Assembly: GCA_000507305.1 (NCBI GenBank)
Contig: DF241144.1
Location: 25,672 to 89,671 of the forward strand
DNA length: 64,000 nt
DNA from: Breviolum minutum Mf 1.05b.01
Taxonomy: Eukaryota; Sar; Dinophyceae; Suessiales; Symbiodiniaceae
Direction: 5' to 3'
In this document: in pieces, positions 31,752-44,170 of the stretch
How positions within the stretch are numbered: the stretch's first letter is position 1
How the letters are laid out: each line of letters begins with the position of its first letter
Program-made: the position numbers and the translations under genes
The notes under the pieces: generated by a model
Database searches by the model: none
Told to the model about the DNA's origin: nothing
The model's input: the letters and a program-made list of their open reading frames with translations, nothing else

Positions 31752-32222
31752 TGTGATGCTACGCCATGTTGTAATCTCTTTGTCATTCATGCCTTCATTC
31801 TTTGTCATTCATGTTTGACGTTCAACAATTTAAAGAGCAAAAATCCAAACCGAGAAAATCAGGTGCAAAAAGTTCTAAAATCAGAGATGTTTGAAATGTT
31901 AGTTTTTTGTTGTAAATTACATAGGAATCTGATGATCCATGAAAATGTGATGTTGCAATTGCATGGGAAAACACACACGAAGTGAGTTTTTTGAAAAAAA
32001 AAACCACACGTTTTTACAATTTTGCACTTTTTTTGCAAAAAAAAAATAAGGTATTGCGCAATCAAACAACTGCCAATCATGTGAATATGATGGTTTTTAC
32101 AATACCTGGGAAGCATGCGCACTAATGAAGAAAACACTGCCTGCAGTGAGTGAAAGTACACGTTTCAGCAATTCTAAGGGGAAACAAGAAGGCAAAAACG
32201 CGCGCGGACGAGGGGTCGGAGC

Positions 32223-32223
32223 G

Positions 32224-32258
<35 letters not shown>

Positions 32259-32281
32259 GCTGTTGTTGTTGTTGTTGTTGT
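32223..32281. repeat. (TTG)n microsatellite, short
   Basis: About 19 units with one TGC interruption. Same motif as the array at 31.2 kb. Confidence 0.97.
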
Positions 32282-32622
32282 AGGAAAGTCATGCAAGTTA
32301 CGGTCACCAAAAATTGAAGTGGTGAGGAAGCAGATGATCTAGCTATTTGTCATCCAAAGAAACCTGGACTTTGGCAGATTCTGAAAAAATCAGCAATTGT
32401 GAAGATGTTGGCATTTGATATCTTGCCTACAAATCTGATGTATTTACATGCATTTACTTATTTCACTGGAAATGTGTTGGGATGCTTTCCAATATCTTCA
32501 ATAAACGTTTCGATGTGTTTTTTTTCTGTGTCTACGGTGGCTGGACAATTTAGCAATTCCAAACAGTAAATGAAGTTACTATAATTGCCTCGGTGGATTT
32601 TTATCCAAAGAAGTTTTGTACG

Positions 32623-32735
32623 GTTGATGGTTCAGACATCCGGCTAAGCAACTAAAGTTGGTACTTCATCCCATTTATACATTTCAAATACGTTTTTATA
32701 TATCCCAGGTGGCTCAGGATTTCTTCCATCAAGAG
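32623..32735 (+). mobile_element. Family B TIR element (GT...AG)
   Basis: GTTGATGGTTCAGACATCC at left, GGATTTCTTCCATCAAGAG at right. The two ends belong to different B subtypes. Confidence 0.82.
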
Positions 32736-33299
32736 TATTCAATTTGGATGTTTTTAACCGCGTGATTGACTTTTTTGAGTTGATTGTGGGAATTTAGAGA
32801 TGTAACTAAATGCTAAACCTTTAGCCAGCGAATTAAAGGTTTACCAACACAAGATATATATAACTGGAGGATTTTCGTGCAGGGCTCCTAGCGGGAAACC
32901 ATGTTAAGATTGGGATTCCGGACAGATAAACTACCCTAGGCCGCGTTTTAGAGCCCTTATGAGGATCCATATTATTCCCAAAGAATCCATGGGACTGGTA
33001 GATTGACCATCCGATTTTAGCCTGAAAAAAAATCACCGAAACGCATAGATCGGTATAGGGCTACTGACCTTCGTTGCAAGCGTCATAATATATTTCGGGA
33101 TTCGTCCCCTAGTGTCGAACGGCACCAGTAGAATGTCCTAATAGACTAATAAATCATGTTTTTTATAATTTTTTGCATGTTGTGTCATGTTGTGCCACAC
33201 TATGTTCATGATATATTGTATATATAATTGATGTATCTAAATGTAGCAGGAAATGGATCAATACATGAGAATCGCGTTCTTGATCAACTACATCTTGCG

Positions 33300-33540
33300 G
33301 CAAGTTTCAGTTGCCGAGTCCAGTTCAACTCTTTGATGTTCCGACCCGACCTGCGAATAATCCAAAACACCAGTGCCGTGCCGTACACGGCCGCCCTGGT
33401 GATTCGTGCTTCCCCCCGGAAAACCGGGGGAAATTCCTCCAAAAAGGGTGGGAGGTGAAGACTTTTCATACTTTTGCACGGGTAACGCGAAGGATGAAGA
33501 GCGAAAGATATCTGAAACTTGTAAAACATGAAGCTGTTCC
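33300..33540 (+). other. Coding-like island, unknown
   Basis: Open + frame including GKFLQKGWEVKTFHTFARV, then RRMKSERYLKLVKHE. Two minus frames are open across the same block. GC-richer than flanks. A degraded family A element follows at 33541. Confidence 0.28.
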
Positions 33541-33618
33541 ATGCATGGAGTGCTTACCTACAAAACTGGCTAGTTTAGGGGGTAGATGTATACGGTAAAT
33601 AGACCATACATTGAGTGA
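33541..33618. mobile_element. Family A subtype (CTACAAAACTGG)
   Basis: Same inner sequence as the copy at 30369: CTTACCTACAAAACTGGCTA...ATACATTGAGTGAC. Confidence 0.75.
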
Positions 33619-34109
33619 CTCTGTGGTGGTAGGTTATTTTTTGCTGAGGACCCCAACCCATGGAAATCTAATGACCCCCCTGGCGGATCCATTGATGCCC
33701 CAATGAAAGGAAACAAGGTCTTAGGCCCTTCTTAGGGGATGATGATGGTTAATACTCCCCGTAATGAGGCAGGGGTTGGCATTGGGGCCGGGTACCCTAA
33801 AAATTTCCATGATTTATGTTGACACTATTTGATTGCTATCCTGAGATCAACTAGTTGCCTCCATTTGCCCAAAAGCATATCGCCTAGGAATCGAAACAAA
33901 AACCATGAAAGGGAACAAACCACTTTGAGATTTGCTGGGAGTTATCCAAAATTTGGTACCCCATTGACGATATCCTTTAGATAAGGACATCCATTCCCCA
34001 CGAACAACCGAAACGGAGGTTTCGTACTTGGACCCCCCCAAAAAACATACCAGTCAAAACCCTCCTTAGAAGGTATTTGGATTTGGATGTCTAGGGAAAA
34101 CAGTGTTAA

Positions 34110-34345
34110 TATTTGAATTTGTATTATATTGTTAATTATATTTTATCATCATCGTTGTTGTTGCTAATTATGATTAGATTACTGTTTGATTTTAGTACTG
34201 CTATTATTAGATGGTTATTAGATTTATTAGGATGATGAAATGATTTGTTTATCATGTATTGTTAGTACATCATTATTATTGTTATGATATGTTTTGATGA
34301 TGATCTTTTGTTATGATTTTATTTTCATTGTTGTTATGAGCAATC
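34110..34345. repeat. AT-rich low complexity
   Basis: About 235 bp dominated by TTATT, ATTATTG and TTATGAT motifs, no gene signal. Confidence 0.75.
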
Positions 34346-34602
34346 ATGCAGTGTTCACACGATCTATATATTTTCTCAACTTGAAACATCTTCAACGCCG
34401 TGCCAAAAAACCGCAACTCGGTGCTGATAGCCCGAGATCCGTTGCCATTTCATAGCTCCCAAATGGAAGTTGTGAATGGAAATACGGAGAAATTCCGTGT
34501 GGCGCGGCTTCGCGTGTGGCAAATCGAACTCGTCCAAAAAAGGTCCAGGTTGACAAGTACAACATTTCGGTGCTAAAATCCTAGGTAGCCATGGATACCT
34601 TC

Positions 34603-34769
34603 ATGGCTGGTCAACCTACCTCTCCCTAACGTAACCCCCCTCAGAAATGACGGTTTAATAAGATTTGAATAAGGCCTTAGTAAGGGAAACAAATGGTTAA
34701 TAAGCCCTTAATAAGGCCTTGTTTCCGGGGCGGGGGATCGGGGGGGGGGGCGTACGTTGACCAGCCATA
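34603..34769. mobile_element. Family N element with long arms
   Basis: ATGGCTGGTCAACCTACC...GTACGTTGACCAGCCAT; interior has TTAATAAG and AAGGCCTTA palindromic motifs and a G10 run. Confidence 0.82.
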
Positions 34770-35118
34770 ATAACTGGGTTTATGATGCCTATATGTGGAG
34801 GTTTAACTGGTAGGGGCCCACTTTGCAGGTTGCTGAAATATTCTCATGTTTACTCAGGGCTGATGTAATACTCATTTGATCCACAGAAAGTAGGAATCCC
34901 ATAAAACCCATGTGACTGTCGTACAATTTACATCAATTGATCCATGATATATGATATGTTTACCAACTAGTTTACCATAAAAATCTGGGTTAGTATACAA
35001 TCGTCATGGCTTGTTTAGAGTAAATCGAACCCCGGCCCCATGGGTACTAACGTTAGGTCTAGAATGACCTTGGCATGCCATGGAAATCTTTGGTAGTCCT
35101 TTATACCCTTAGCCCTTT

Positions 35119-35244
35119 CCCTGGAAGTCGTTGCCACCATTTTAAAAACGGTGGTTCCTTTTGGTAGATGATAAACTCCTACTAAGTAATGGTGAAACTC
35201 GGAAACCAAAGGGACTTAAAAATGGTGGCCAAGGACTTCCAGGG
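35119..35244. mobile_element. Family L element
   Basis: CCCTGGAAGTCGTTGCCACC...GGTGGCCAAGGACTTCCAGG. Confidence 0.85.
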
Positions 35245-35597
35245 CTTTTTATAAAACATTTGGTGTTTTTTGATGTTTCTTACGTACTTAGAGTCATAAA
35301 CCTTTAGCAGGGCACTTAAGTTTTCCCGGGAGACTACAAATTTCTGAAGTTTGACCTTAGCATCCCCTCGTTTTTAGCGGATTTTTGATCCGCTCCACCT
35401 GGGATCCTTGCGTCGTGCGATCCAAGAATGTTAGATCCCAGATGGTGGATGGTGGGGGCGTTTGGATTCCGATTGGATCCCCGAAAATGAAAGGGATTGC
35501 TACTTGGCGGGTACCCCTACCTAGAATCCAACAACCAACCGGGCCCTAGACAAGCAATTTACCATTTGTTGTAACACATCAAAGCACACTAGGGTAT

Positions 35598-35725
35598 CCC
35601 TGGAAGTCCAACCACCAATTTTTATAGGTTTGTTTCTGAACCACCATTATTTTAGTAGAAGTTTATCATCTTCCAAAAGGAAGCCCACCATTTTTTGTTC
35701 ATGGTGGCGTGCCGACTTCCCAGGG
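35598..35725. mobile_element. Family L element, opposite orientation
   Basis: CCCTGGAAGTCCAACCACC...GGTGGCGTGCCGACTTCCC; interior reversed relative to the copy at 35119. Partial copies at about 19562-19623 and 19760-19842. Confidence 0.83.
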
Positions 35726-35901
35726 AATTTATATCAGTGATACGGCAGAGCGAAAGGCGAAGACTTTTGGCAAAGCGGGTTCGGTCCGTTGCCAGTGTAA
35801 CACGCGTTTACTCGCACGTCCGACGGAGTTCGTTCACGTGACCTTCGCTCGCTGTCGGGGGAAAGACTCTCATGGCAGCGGGGCTTTTGCTTCACTTAAC
35901 T
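35725..35901 (+). other. GC-rich coding-like island, unknown
   Basis: Immediately follows a family L element. Reads ISDTAERKAKTFGKAGSVRC and onward to SHGSGAFASLN-stop. The Cys/Arg-rich composition differs from its AT-rich surroundings. No family recognised. Confidence 0.28.
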
Positions 35902-36169
35902 GATCCAATTGCGCCAATCCTTAGGTGGTGCCTTTTAAATATTTTCATGTACCGAATATTTCGTACATCATTAATTCCACATGGATTCCTTGTTTCACCT
36001 ACGTATCTGGGATTCAGATGTTGTTGTCGTGACCTGAAAATTCAGGTTTAGAAATCTACAGTATTTTTTTTGCCCAGAGTTGGATGTCTCTTTCTGCAGA
36101 CCGTGGACGTTATGCCGTTATGGAGATATCATTTCAAAGAGGGACCTGGAAAGTCAACCTGGTAGATTC

Positions 36170-36262
36170 AAAAAATTCTACACCACCTGGGATGTATAAA
36201 ACCATGTGAAGAAACTACCAACCTCAACTGGTGAGTTTACCGGATTTCTGAAGCATCAAAAG
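36170..36262 (+). mobile_element. Family B element, worn
   Basis: Middle and right part (CCTCAACTGGTGAGTTTACC, then GGATTTCTGAAGCATCA). Confidence 0.7.
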
Positions 36263-36629
36263 TAAAATCAGATTAAGCTCTGAAAAAAACGGTTGACTCG
36301 GTTGACTCTCTCCCTCCTGAGATTGGATATTCACAGTATTATTGAAGAGTCTGGGTTCAACCTAACGTAACTGGGGTGTCCCTTGTCATGGGAATGTAAG
36401 GGGTCCACCCCCCCAATAAAATAGAGCCTTATAACTTATAACTTATTAGGGGGATTTATTAATGGACAATGATGTTGAACAAGCACCCGTTGTTTGGATT
36501 ATATAACTGGCTGGTGCTGATCGAGCAAATGAGCTATTTATGGCCATGTTCTGTATGAATTAAATGATATCAAGCGAGCAACTGGTTGGGGTTGAGCACT
36601 CACATGGCTATTTCCAAAAATAGGGGTAC

Positions 36630-36722
36630 ACCAAAAATGGATGGTTTATAATGGAAAACCGTATTTAGAATTATTAAAAATTGATGATTTGGGGGGAAAA
36701 CCTACTATTTTCGGAAACATTA
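36630..36722 (+). repeat. Shared short repeat, copy 2
   Basis: Counterpart of 2745-2822, directly followed by a J element. Confidence 0.8.
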
Positions 36723-36827
36723 TACCCTCCGGTAAACTAACATAGCAATGGAAAATGGACCCTTTGAAGATGTATTTCCTATTGAAAATGGGGATTTTCC
36801 ATGGCTATGTTAGTTTACCAGAGGGTA
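36723..36827. mobile_element. Family J element
   Basis: TACCCTCCGGTAAACTAACA...GCTATGTTAGTTTACCAGAG. Confidence 0.88.
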
Positions 36828-37795
36828 ACCCTAATCTCCAAAATGATGGTCCAAATCTACTCTTCCAGTCTCCTCCTTCTCACGTCTTTCAGTCACCACG
36901 TGAGGATCGGTGTTACTTTGGGGCCCCCCAAACTCACACCTCCTGAGGTGAAGGCCTTTAGGGGGGTCCTTTCACACCTCACGGTTCGGTATGACTGAAG
37001 GATACCCACTAATTCTCAAAAACTAGGGAGATCCGGCATTTAGGTGCTTTTTTTACCACCCATTGAAAACAACCTCTACTCCACAGCCAAGTTCAAAAGG
37101 AATTCGCTTTGCTGGTGATGTTTTTTTGTTACTGTCTACATCATGGAAGAACCCACCTTTGGTAGGAATCCAACTTGGGATACCTTAGGTACACTAAAAA
37201 AAGCAGCCTTTTTTGAGTTCATACACTGCGGGTCTTTTGCAAACACTAAACGGTGGGCCAAGAAGTTTATTATGAAACATCTCAGGCGGTTTGAAATCAC
37301 TGAAACTGAAGGTATATAGTCATGAACAAATTGCGTATAGTGTTATGTTGAGATATTTTCAAAAAAGTCGAAAAAAAGAGAACTCTCAATTGAATCAAAG
37401 TTTGTCGTTTCTCTTACATGTTATGTTGAAAGACTTTGTTCAAAAAAAACGAAAATCACACAAAACAGAAAGTGAGAAGTCTCAAGTTTCCCATTACCGA
37501 AACAAAAACCTTGGCGCACTTTGGCACTCAGTGGGTTCGTCCCTTTCCCTTTAAAGACGCACGGCAACTATGACCAAAAACAGGAGGGTGACGGCTAAGC
37601 TGGGGATGGGACAAACTTTGGATGCAGATGAACCCTACAAGGTGGGCAGGCGAGCCAATCGTTATAAGTGGAGCTTTTTTCCCCCTACAAGTCCCGTTTT
37701 TTTTTTCACCTCAGTTACCTGTTTATGTGCGACCATTTTATAGGGGGTTATAACATGTTTTTAACTCCATTGATAGTTAGTTGGGGCCCACCTTG

Positions 37796-37907
37796 TAGAC
37801 ATTCAGGCGAAATACCTCCTCAGGGGAATGGTGTTTGATGGGTATGTTTTAAAGGTGGTCTAGTCATATTATATTCTCAGTTTTCGGTGGAGGTATTTGG
37901 ATGTCTT
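37796..37907. mobile_element. Family E element
   Basis: TAGACATTCAGGCGAAATAC...GAGGTATTTGGATGTCT. Confidence 0.82.
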
Positions 37908-38756
37908 CCCGGGGAAGGACATTTTTCTGGCATGGGAATGTTTTTCGAAGGACTTCTTGCTAGCGACGACTGTTTTTTTTAAGGCGACTTATCCGACCTA
38001 TAGGATTGATGAACATTTGCCCAGGGATTTTTTCGTGTCTTTGCCGTCCCCCCCTTTGCGTCAAGTGCCGTGATTCACGCAGCTTGAAAAAAGGACCCAT
38101 CAAACGATGGTTGCCTGCCAGCTGTGAAGTGGGTGCGAAATGCATTTGTTTTTCAATAGAAAGCTTCCAATGCGCACTTAATCCAGGATGAATCTTAAAA
38201 CCAGTTGGCTGCTGCTTGTTTTATCCTGAAATGTTTTGCCCAAAATTTTCCGGAGAAAGAGGTTATCAAAATCTGGGGAAAGTGTTTTTTTTTATATGAG
38301 CGGTTTCTCACCCTCTTCAGGACATGACACAAAGTGTGTCTCACGATGTCCCCACGATATCCCAGATTAACTGTGAATGCGGTGGAAAACAGTCACAAAG
38401 GAGAAAGCCTTGCAATTTTAGGCTAATTACTGAGCTTGAGGAAATTTGTTTGGCAATGGAATCCTTTACTTTGGCAAAGGTAGAGGTTGGTGAACTATGA
38501 AGTTAAACAAGTTAGACTGAGTTTGGGGATCCACACAAAAAATATGGAGAAGGCTACATTGGGTTGTTCTGAGACACACCGGGTCTCAGGTATCACTGGA
38601 GAATTTTGGAAGACAAAATACCTGGAGGAGACTCACTTCCTTTTTTCAAGATGTCCAAATCAAGAAGTACTTTAGTGTTTGCTGGGAAACACTTCCAAGA
38701 ATGATGCTAGGTTGGCCAGATATCATTAGTCAAACAGATAGTTTGGTGGTGTATGA

Positions 38757-38873
38757 TCCAGGTTCTTCAAGTTGTGACCTCGTAAAAGGTCCCATTTTTG
38801 TGACCGAAATTCGGGGTCTTTTTTGTGACCTCCAATTATGGGAATCAATCCAGGTCACTTTGAAGAAACTGGG
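38757..38873. mobile_element. Family K element, diverged interior
   Basis: CCAGGTTCTTCAAGTTGTGA...GTCACTTTGAAGAAACTGGG. Confidence 0.8.
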
Positions 38874-39490
38874 TGTATGGTTTGTATTTGATGATTTCAA
38901 TTGAGCAATGAAAAAAACCCTGGTTAGCTAGGTTATATATGGGGATTGTACTTGGTTGTGTTTTCATCGTCATGTTAGTTTTTCTGGGGTACTGTAACTC
39001 ATATGTTGCAGCTCGTGTCCTTGTTTCCCATGTTTTTCCATGGTGCCGGGGGTTTAAGATTCCCTCCAAAATCCTCCCCAGTCAGTCATACATGTCCGAG
39101 GGACATTTGTCTCACCCATGAAGTACTTATGGATTTTCATTCAACTAAGTGGACGAAGTTTCTGGAAAAAACATGAAAAAACAATCTCACAAGAAAAGGG
39201 AGAAGTTTTTCTTGGTTCTATCTCATCTCTGCAAAACAGGCGGGTCTTCTGCAACGTTCCTTGTTGTGTTTGGGAATCTCAGAACAGAGGGTTTTGGGGG
39301 GAGTGCCCACTCTCATGCCCACTCAATGCGTGGCGTATTCACCTACGTTTAAGCCCAGTACATAGATCATACAGTCAGTTTTTGGGATGAGGATTGTTCC
39401 CTCCAACCATAGATATCTACGTATCTGAAGATGAGCTTAAGAAAATAAGCTCCAGCTGTTTGAATGGACCCTTGAGGCTAGCTCTGTGGT

Positions 39491-39658
39491 TACACTCCGG
39501 TAAACTAACATAGCTGGCTGGAATATCCCCATTTTCAATTTTCAAGGAAGGAAAACATAGCTGGCTGGAAAATGGACCCTGCAGAATGAAGATGTATTTC
39601 CTTCCTTGAAAATGGTGGATATTCCAGCAATCCCTATGTTAGGAACTAGCAGAGGGTA
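39491..39658. mobile_element. Family J element, enlarged
   Basis: CACTCCGGTAAACTAACATA...CCTATGTTAGGAACTAG; contains a second AACATAGCTGGCTGGAA inside. Confidence 0.82.
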
Positions 39659-40108
39659 CCTGGAGGATCATCCCAGGACTTGTAAGCAGTTCGGATCGCC
39701 CCCAGTTTGTAAGCCATAAAAAGGCCATCGATGGAAGGGGTGGTTTAACAACTCCTCAAGTGTTTTCCATATATGGCAGGAGCCATCATCTTTTCAAGTG
39801 AGAAGCACCTAGTAGTCATGGGAACCTAAGGGACCCCCCCAATGCCACCTAAATACCCCCCGGAAATAGCCGGTCCTAAATTTTCGGCCTGAAAAAGGGG
39901 AAAATGGTTAATAGTCCCTTGATAAGGTTGGGGGGGGTCCCGTTTAGGTTCCCATGATGTTGGCTAGTTATTTGGAGCACTTGATACGCAATCATGCCAC
40001 CTTTTTCGGCAACAAGGCAGGGCAAGGAGTTGGACATCTTGCCACCTTCAGATTCATCCCTTGCATATAATCGTACAACAGCCATTTATGGGAACAAGTT
40101 TCTCCTAT

Positions 40109-40208
40109 ACACCCCGGAAGTTTAACATAGCCCCTGAAAAATGATGGTTGGAAGATGACTTTCCTTTTGGGATGGTAGACTTTCAGGGGCTATGTTAAAC
40201 TTCCAGGG
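40109..40208. mobile_element. Family D element
   Basis: CCCGGAAGTTTAACATAGCC...GGCTATGTTAAACTTCCAGG; inner TGGTTGGAAGATGACTTTCC. Confidence 0.87.
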
Positions 40209-41147
40209 AGCAAATAGTTTTTGTACCTTTCCTTTAATCGAAGCCCCCCGATTTTTACCTATGCGGAAAAAGAGCCTCGTCCTTGTGGAGATCCAGCGCT
40301 ACCCAGTCTGGAAAAACTGCCCTGATCTAAAGAGATCTAAACAAAAATGGATCCAATAGGTCATCCTTCTGAGAAGAAACATCCTTTCCCTATCGAAATG
40401 CTTTGGTTCCAAAAAAGAACAGCAAGCAGTAGTTCGATGTGTCCTTCTGGTATAGGAAAGAAGATTTTCGAGTATGGCACCCAACTCGCTACTGATCGTT
40501 GCTACCATTTTGAACACCGAGGAATCACCTTACACTTACCATTCATTTATTTATTTGAGCCGTTGTTGGTCTGGCAGGGAAGCAGGGTTAAGCTATTGGA
40601 ATTTGCATGAAATTGTTACTATCGTCCCCGAATATATACCAACTTTCCTTAAACTAGTTTTTCGCAAAAGTACTTGGATAGTCACAATCGAATATTCTCA
40701 TACCCCTCATTGATTTTCGGTTTGGCTCATGCCCCTCATTGATTTTCGGTTTGGAGTTTCTATGAAGCAGTTTTGCCGGGATTACCCGATGAACTTAGAC
40801 GATCACCCCAGTTGGTAAGTAGTCAGCAGCTATATGTTGGTATATAAGTCCCCCAGACCTGGGGTGGGCCAAACCCCTTCCAAATGGCCATGTCACGGCT
40901 TATACATGTGGGGTGGTCCTAACTTTTTTGACCCAGATGCTCTATGTATGATTTACCTTTGGTTGATAAATGGCCACATGAACAAGCATAAATATTCCCT
41001 ATCACCAACATGTGGGTACCTAACTGGGATTGGCCCTCCAAGGAAGAACCAGGGTTTTCCGCTTCCTCCTCCGAGGCCTCCCTACTCAAGATGTCTTGCG
41101 CTTCTCTCAAAGCACCTTGGCCTCTATAAAGGTGATCGTTTCCACCC

Positions 41148-41273
41148 GTTGATGGGTCAGAAATCCGGCGAACCACTTGGAATGTATAAAGTACCCCTAT
41201 AAATAATGGGATCAACTAGGTCATAAACTACCAACCTCAACTGGTGATCGCAAGATTGCTGAACCATCAACAG
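41148..41273 (+). mobile_element. Family B TIR element (GT...AG)
   Basis: GTTGATGGGTCAGAAATCC at left, GATTGCTGAACCATCAACAG at right. Confidence 0.85.
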
Positions 41274-41471
41274 AAGGTTTGGGATGATGACCACTATATA
41301 CTACGACCCACCCGATTTTTTACATAGAAAAATAAACCTCCTGGAAACTAACATATCTCCTCTTAAAGATTTTAAAGGTACTTTTGAGATGACTTTTGTT
41401 CTTTCCCTTTTGGTGGCGACATGTTTGTTCCCTGGAGGGTAGTTTTTTTGGAAAGGTCACGATTCAAAGTC

Positions 41472-41588
41472 AGGGACTATATCCCATTACGCATCCATAG
41501 GACTGGTTTACCTACATTTCCCATAAAAAATCCACCATGTAGGTAAATATACAATCGTCCCATGGATGCGTAATGGGATATAGTCCCT
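41472..41588. mobile_element. Family A element with long near-perfect arms
   Basis: Arms extend from AGGGACTATATCCCATTACG through GCATCCAT to their complement ending CCCATGGATGCGTAATGG then GATATAGTCCCT, overlapping an H element's first bases. Confidence 0.88.
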
Positions 41589-41699
41589 AAGAATCCAGAC
41601 CCCCAGGCCCTAGATTGATGCTCTGAATCCTCAGAACAGGATTTTTGTTCGGAGGTCCCATCCCGGATTCTTAGGAGACATACAAACGGATCCTTAGGG
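41585..41699. mobile_element. Family H element
   Basis: CCCTAAGAATCCAGACC...CGGATCCTTAGGG; starts in the right arm of the A element at 41472. Confidence 0.83.
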
Positions 41700-42088
41700 C
41701 GACCATTTAAAAAATAGACCCCTGAAATTGTTGATGAAATATATCCCTACTGAAACAATTGGATCGAGATTCCAGCCAGCTATGTTAGTTTACGGGAGGG
41801 TAGATACCAAAGATGATGGTTGGGAAAATGTATGATCCTTTCAAAAATGTCCTTTTTATATTTGGATATCTAGTAGTTAGTAACTAAGTAGTTAGCAAAC
41901 CCCCATTTATAAGCCATAAAAAAGACAATTTAATCCCACAACCCCAGGTCTAGAAGACTCACGATCAACATGGTCATGAACCACTGAACCAAGCCCTGGG
42001 AGCCCATCCTCCAAGTAGGCCTCTTAGATTCCCATGATGTTTTTTGAACTTTGGGATTTGCTTCCATTTGGTTGGATATTCAGAATTC

Positions 42089-42203
42089 ACCCTCCCTGAA
42101 ACTAACATTTTCGCACCTAAAAATGGATGGTGGGAAGACTTTCTCGTTTCCTTTTGGGAAGGCCTGTTTTCAGGTGCTTTTGCTGTTAGTTTCAGGGAGG
42201 GTA
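42089..42203. mobile_element. Family D element
   Basis: ACCCTCCCTGAAACTAACAT...TGTTAGTTTCAGGGAGGGT, ends perfect for 15 bp or more. Confidence 0.88.
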
Positions 42204-42857
42204 CCATGATAGAATCCGTGGCTTGAAAAAAAAAATACCCTTATAGAATCTACAAAATCACCCATCAATTCTATCAATTCTCAGTACAAAAGTTCGACAA
42301 ACCCACCCACGAACAATTTTCCCAGCAAGTGGGCAAAAAAACTCGCCGATCCTTATAAATTGGAATTATTTTTGGCCCCTATAAATGGGTAAGATGGGGT
42401 TATGGGCCCCTCCTTATAACTGGTGATTGTGTTGGTATTTTCCTCCACTGCAGCACCAAGGCTCTGCACTCTTCTACGACAAGTGTTTCTCACCTGAGGT
42501 GGGTTTTTTGACCAACATATTCCTGTGGAAGAAACTCATCTGGCCAAAAACCAAACGCCCTGAAACCGGGAGATGTTATGTTTCCAGGAGGGTACATATG
42601 CATGTATTCCGTATTTTTTTGTGGTTCGAAAGTCAATTTCCAACAAAAGAAATGATAGGAATTTCCGCATTTCTGAATTTTCCACCATGAACAGTATTGA
42701 ACCCTTTTTAGTTAGGTTTTTTCTTTACCATCCCAGTCACGGTTCCCTGCTGTGATTTTGTTAGGCAAACATGGTAACGTGGCAAGAATTCATGGTAGCC
42801 ATTGACACTGTTGGCAGGGAGATAGTACAGAAGTGTTGGGGTGCGGGGTATTGCCAC

Positions 42858-42947
42858 ACCATCCGTGTATGGAATATTTATACCTGTGCGTTTGGAATAG
42901 AAATGATGGTAAATGTAGGAAAATACACCATAAATGCATCCTATGGG
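42858..42947. mobile_element. Family A element, worn
   Basis: CATCCGTGTATGGAATATTT...AATGTAGGAAAATACACC. Confidence 0.75.
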
Positions 42948-43171
42948 TATGGAATGGTTGTTGAGAGGTGCAGAAGAGTTAAGTATGTTGAGTCCACTAA
43001 AAAGAAACTCTGCTTGTTTTTCCACAGATTTTCTATCTTTGAATCCAAAAATTCTATGAAAATCAATTGGAAGAGACAAGATCCTCCATGATTTCAGATG
43101 ATTCCAGGGTCCTGGAAGTTGACTTCCCACGAAACCATGCCAAAGTGGATGGTCTGGATGGATGATCCATG

Positions 43172-43318
43172 CTCGGAGGATCATCCCATGACTTGTAAGT
43201 GGTTGATAGCCATACTTAGTAAGTTCCCCCAAATAGGTGGTTCCCCTTCCGAATGTCCCAAATGGGTTATAAATATGGGGTTACTAACCACTTACTACCT
43301 GGAATGATCCTCCAAGTG
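43172..43318. mobile_element. Family G element, orientation 1
   Basis: CTCGGAGGATCATCCCATGA...GGAATGATCCTCCAAG. Confidence 0.85.
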
Positions 43319-43697
43319 GGTCGCAAGGATTCCGTAAAAGAACCAGGCCCACGCCTCCTTTCAATGTGCTGCCAATGATCTTGTGGTCTGGGAGCCCGGT
43401 TGGGGGGGGTCACCCTTGTCAGGTAAACTTTGACTGAATCCACCCCCGACAAATTCATGGCGAGCAATCGGAAAGGGGATCAGTTCAAAAAGGAAATTTC
43501 ATCTTCCAACCAGCAATTTTCAGGGGAATATTAGTTTTCAGAGGGTCTAACGGATGGTTTATAGAAAGATGACAAGCCAAAGATGACAACGATTTTGTTT
43601 CCGTTGTCAAAATGAATCGCGCAGGTCCCAAAGAGGTAGGGATTCATAAGGTAGTGACGGACCCTCACTAAATTGATATTCAAGGACTACTATATAA

Positions 43698-43804
43698 CTC
43701 CCTGAAACCAACATACCACCTGAATCAGTACTGGTTGGTTTGAAGATGAGTTTCCTTTTGGGGCTGGGCTTCTTGCAGGTGCAAACTGTTTGTTTGGGGG
43801 AGTG
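43698..43804. mobile_element. Family D element, worn
   Basis: CTCCCTGAAACCAACATACC...CTTGCAGGTGCAAACTG. Confidence 0.75.
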
Positions 43805-43867
43805 TAATGACTGTGTCATGTACTTTTCAACTCATAGGCTTATGTTTGTATTTATGTATATAACTAG

Positions 43868-43964
43868 GTGGTTTCAAATATGTTGTATTTTAACCCCTAC
43901 CTGGGGAAACGATCCAATTGGGACGAGCAAATTGTTCAGATGGGTTGGTTCAACCACCAGCTAG
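43868..43964 (+). mobile_element. Family C TIR element (GT...AG)
   Basis: Left CTAG|GTGGTTTCAAA, right GGTTCAACCACCAGCTAG. Confidence 0.87.
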
Positions 43965-44055
43965 TTACGCTTTGCCAAGTTTGTCAAGTCGACTATAACT
44001 TGACAGATCTCAGGAGTCCTTCCGAAAGCAAAGAAAAGTTTCGCGACTCTTTGAG

Positions 44056-44170
44056 TACACTCCGGTAAACTCACATAGCAAAGGAAAATCATGGAAAACC
44101 CACCATTTGAAGATGTATTTCCTATATAAAAAATGGGGGATTTTCCATTGCTATGTTAGTTTACCAGGGG
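44056..44170. mobile_element. Family J element
   Basis: ACTCCGGTAAACTCACATAG...GCTATGTTAGTTTACCAGGG. Confidence 0.87.

Larger units (their letters stand above)
36000..39480. other. No gene recognised
   Basis: Holds one B, one J, one E and one K copy (listed) and AT-rich sequence. The open frame at 37291-37554 is Lys/Ser-rich because of A-rich DNA and is not convincing. 38006-38191 has a Cys-rich frame without known motif. Confidence 0.5.

Noticed and set aside
37291..37554. 87-codon Lys/Ser-rich + frame
   Set aside because: A-rich DNA gives few stops; no acceptor, donor or recognisable motif.
40619..40665. VPEYIPTFLKLVFRK, reminiscent of the missing CK1 PDYxYLRxLFR segment
   Set aside because: No AG|G acceptor, more than 20 kb from exon 13, and weak similarity.
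42708..43232. 174-codon open frame on the minus strand
   Set aside because: Spans a family A element and the start of a family G element, so much of it is repeat sequence.
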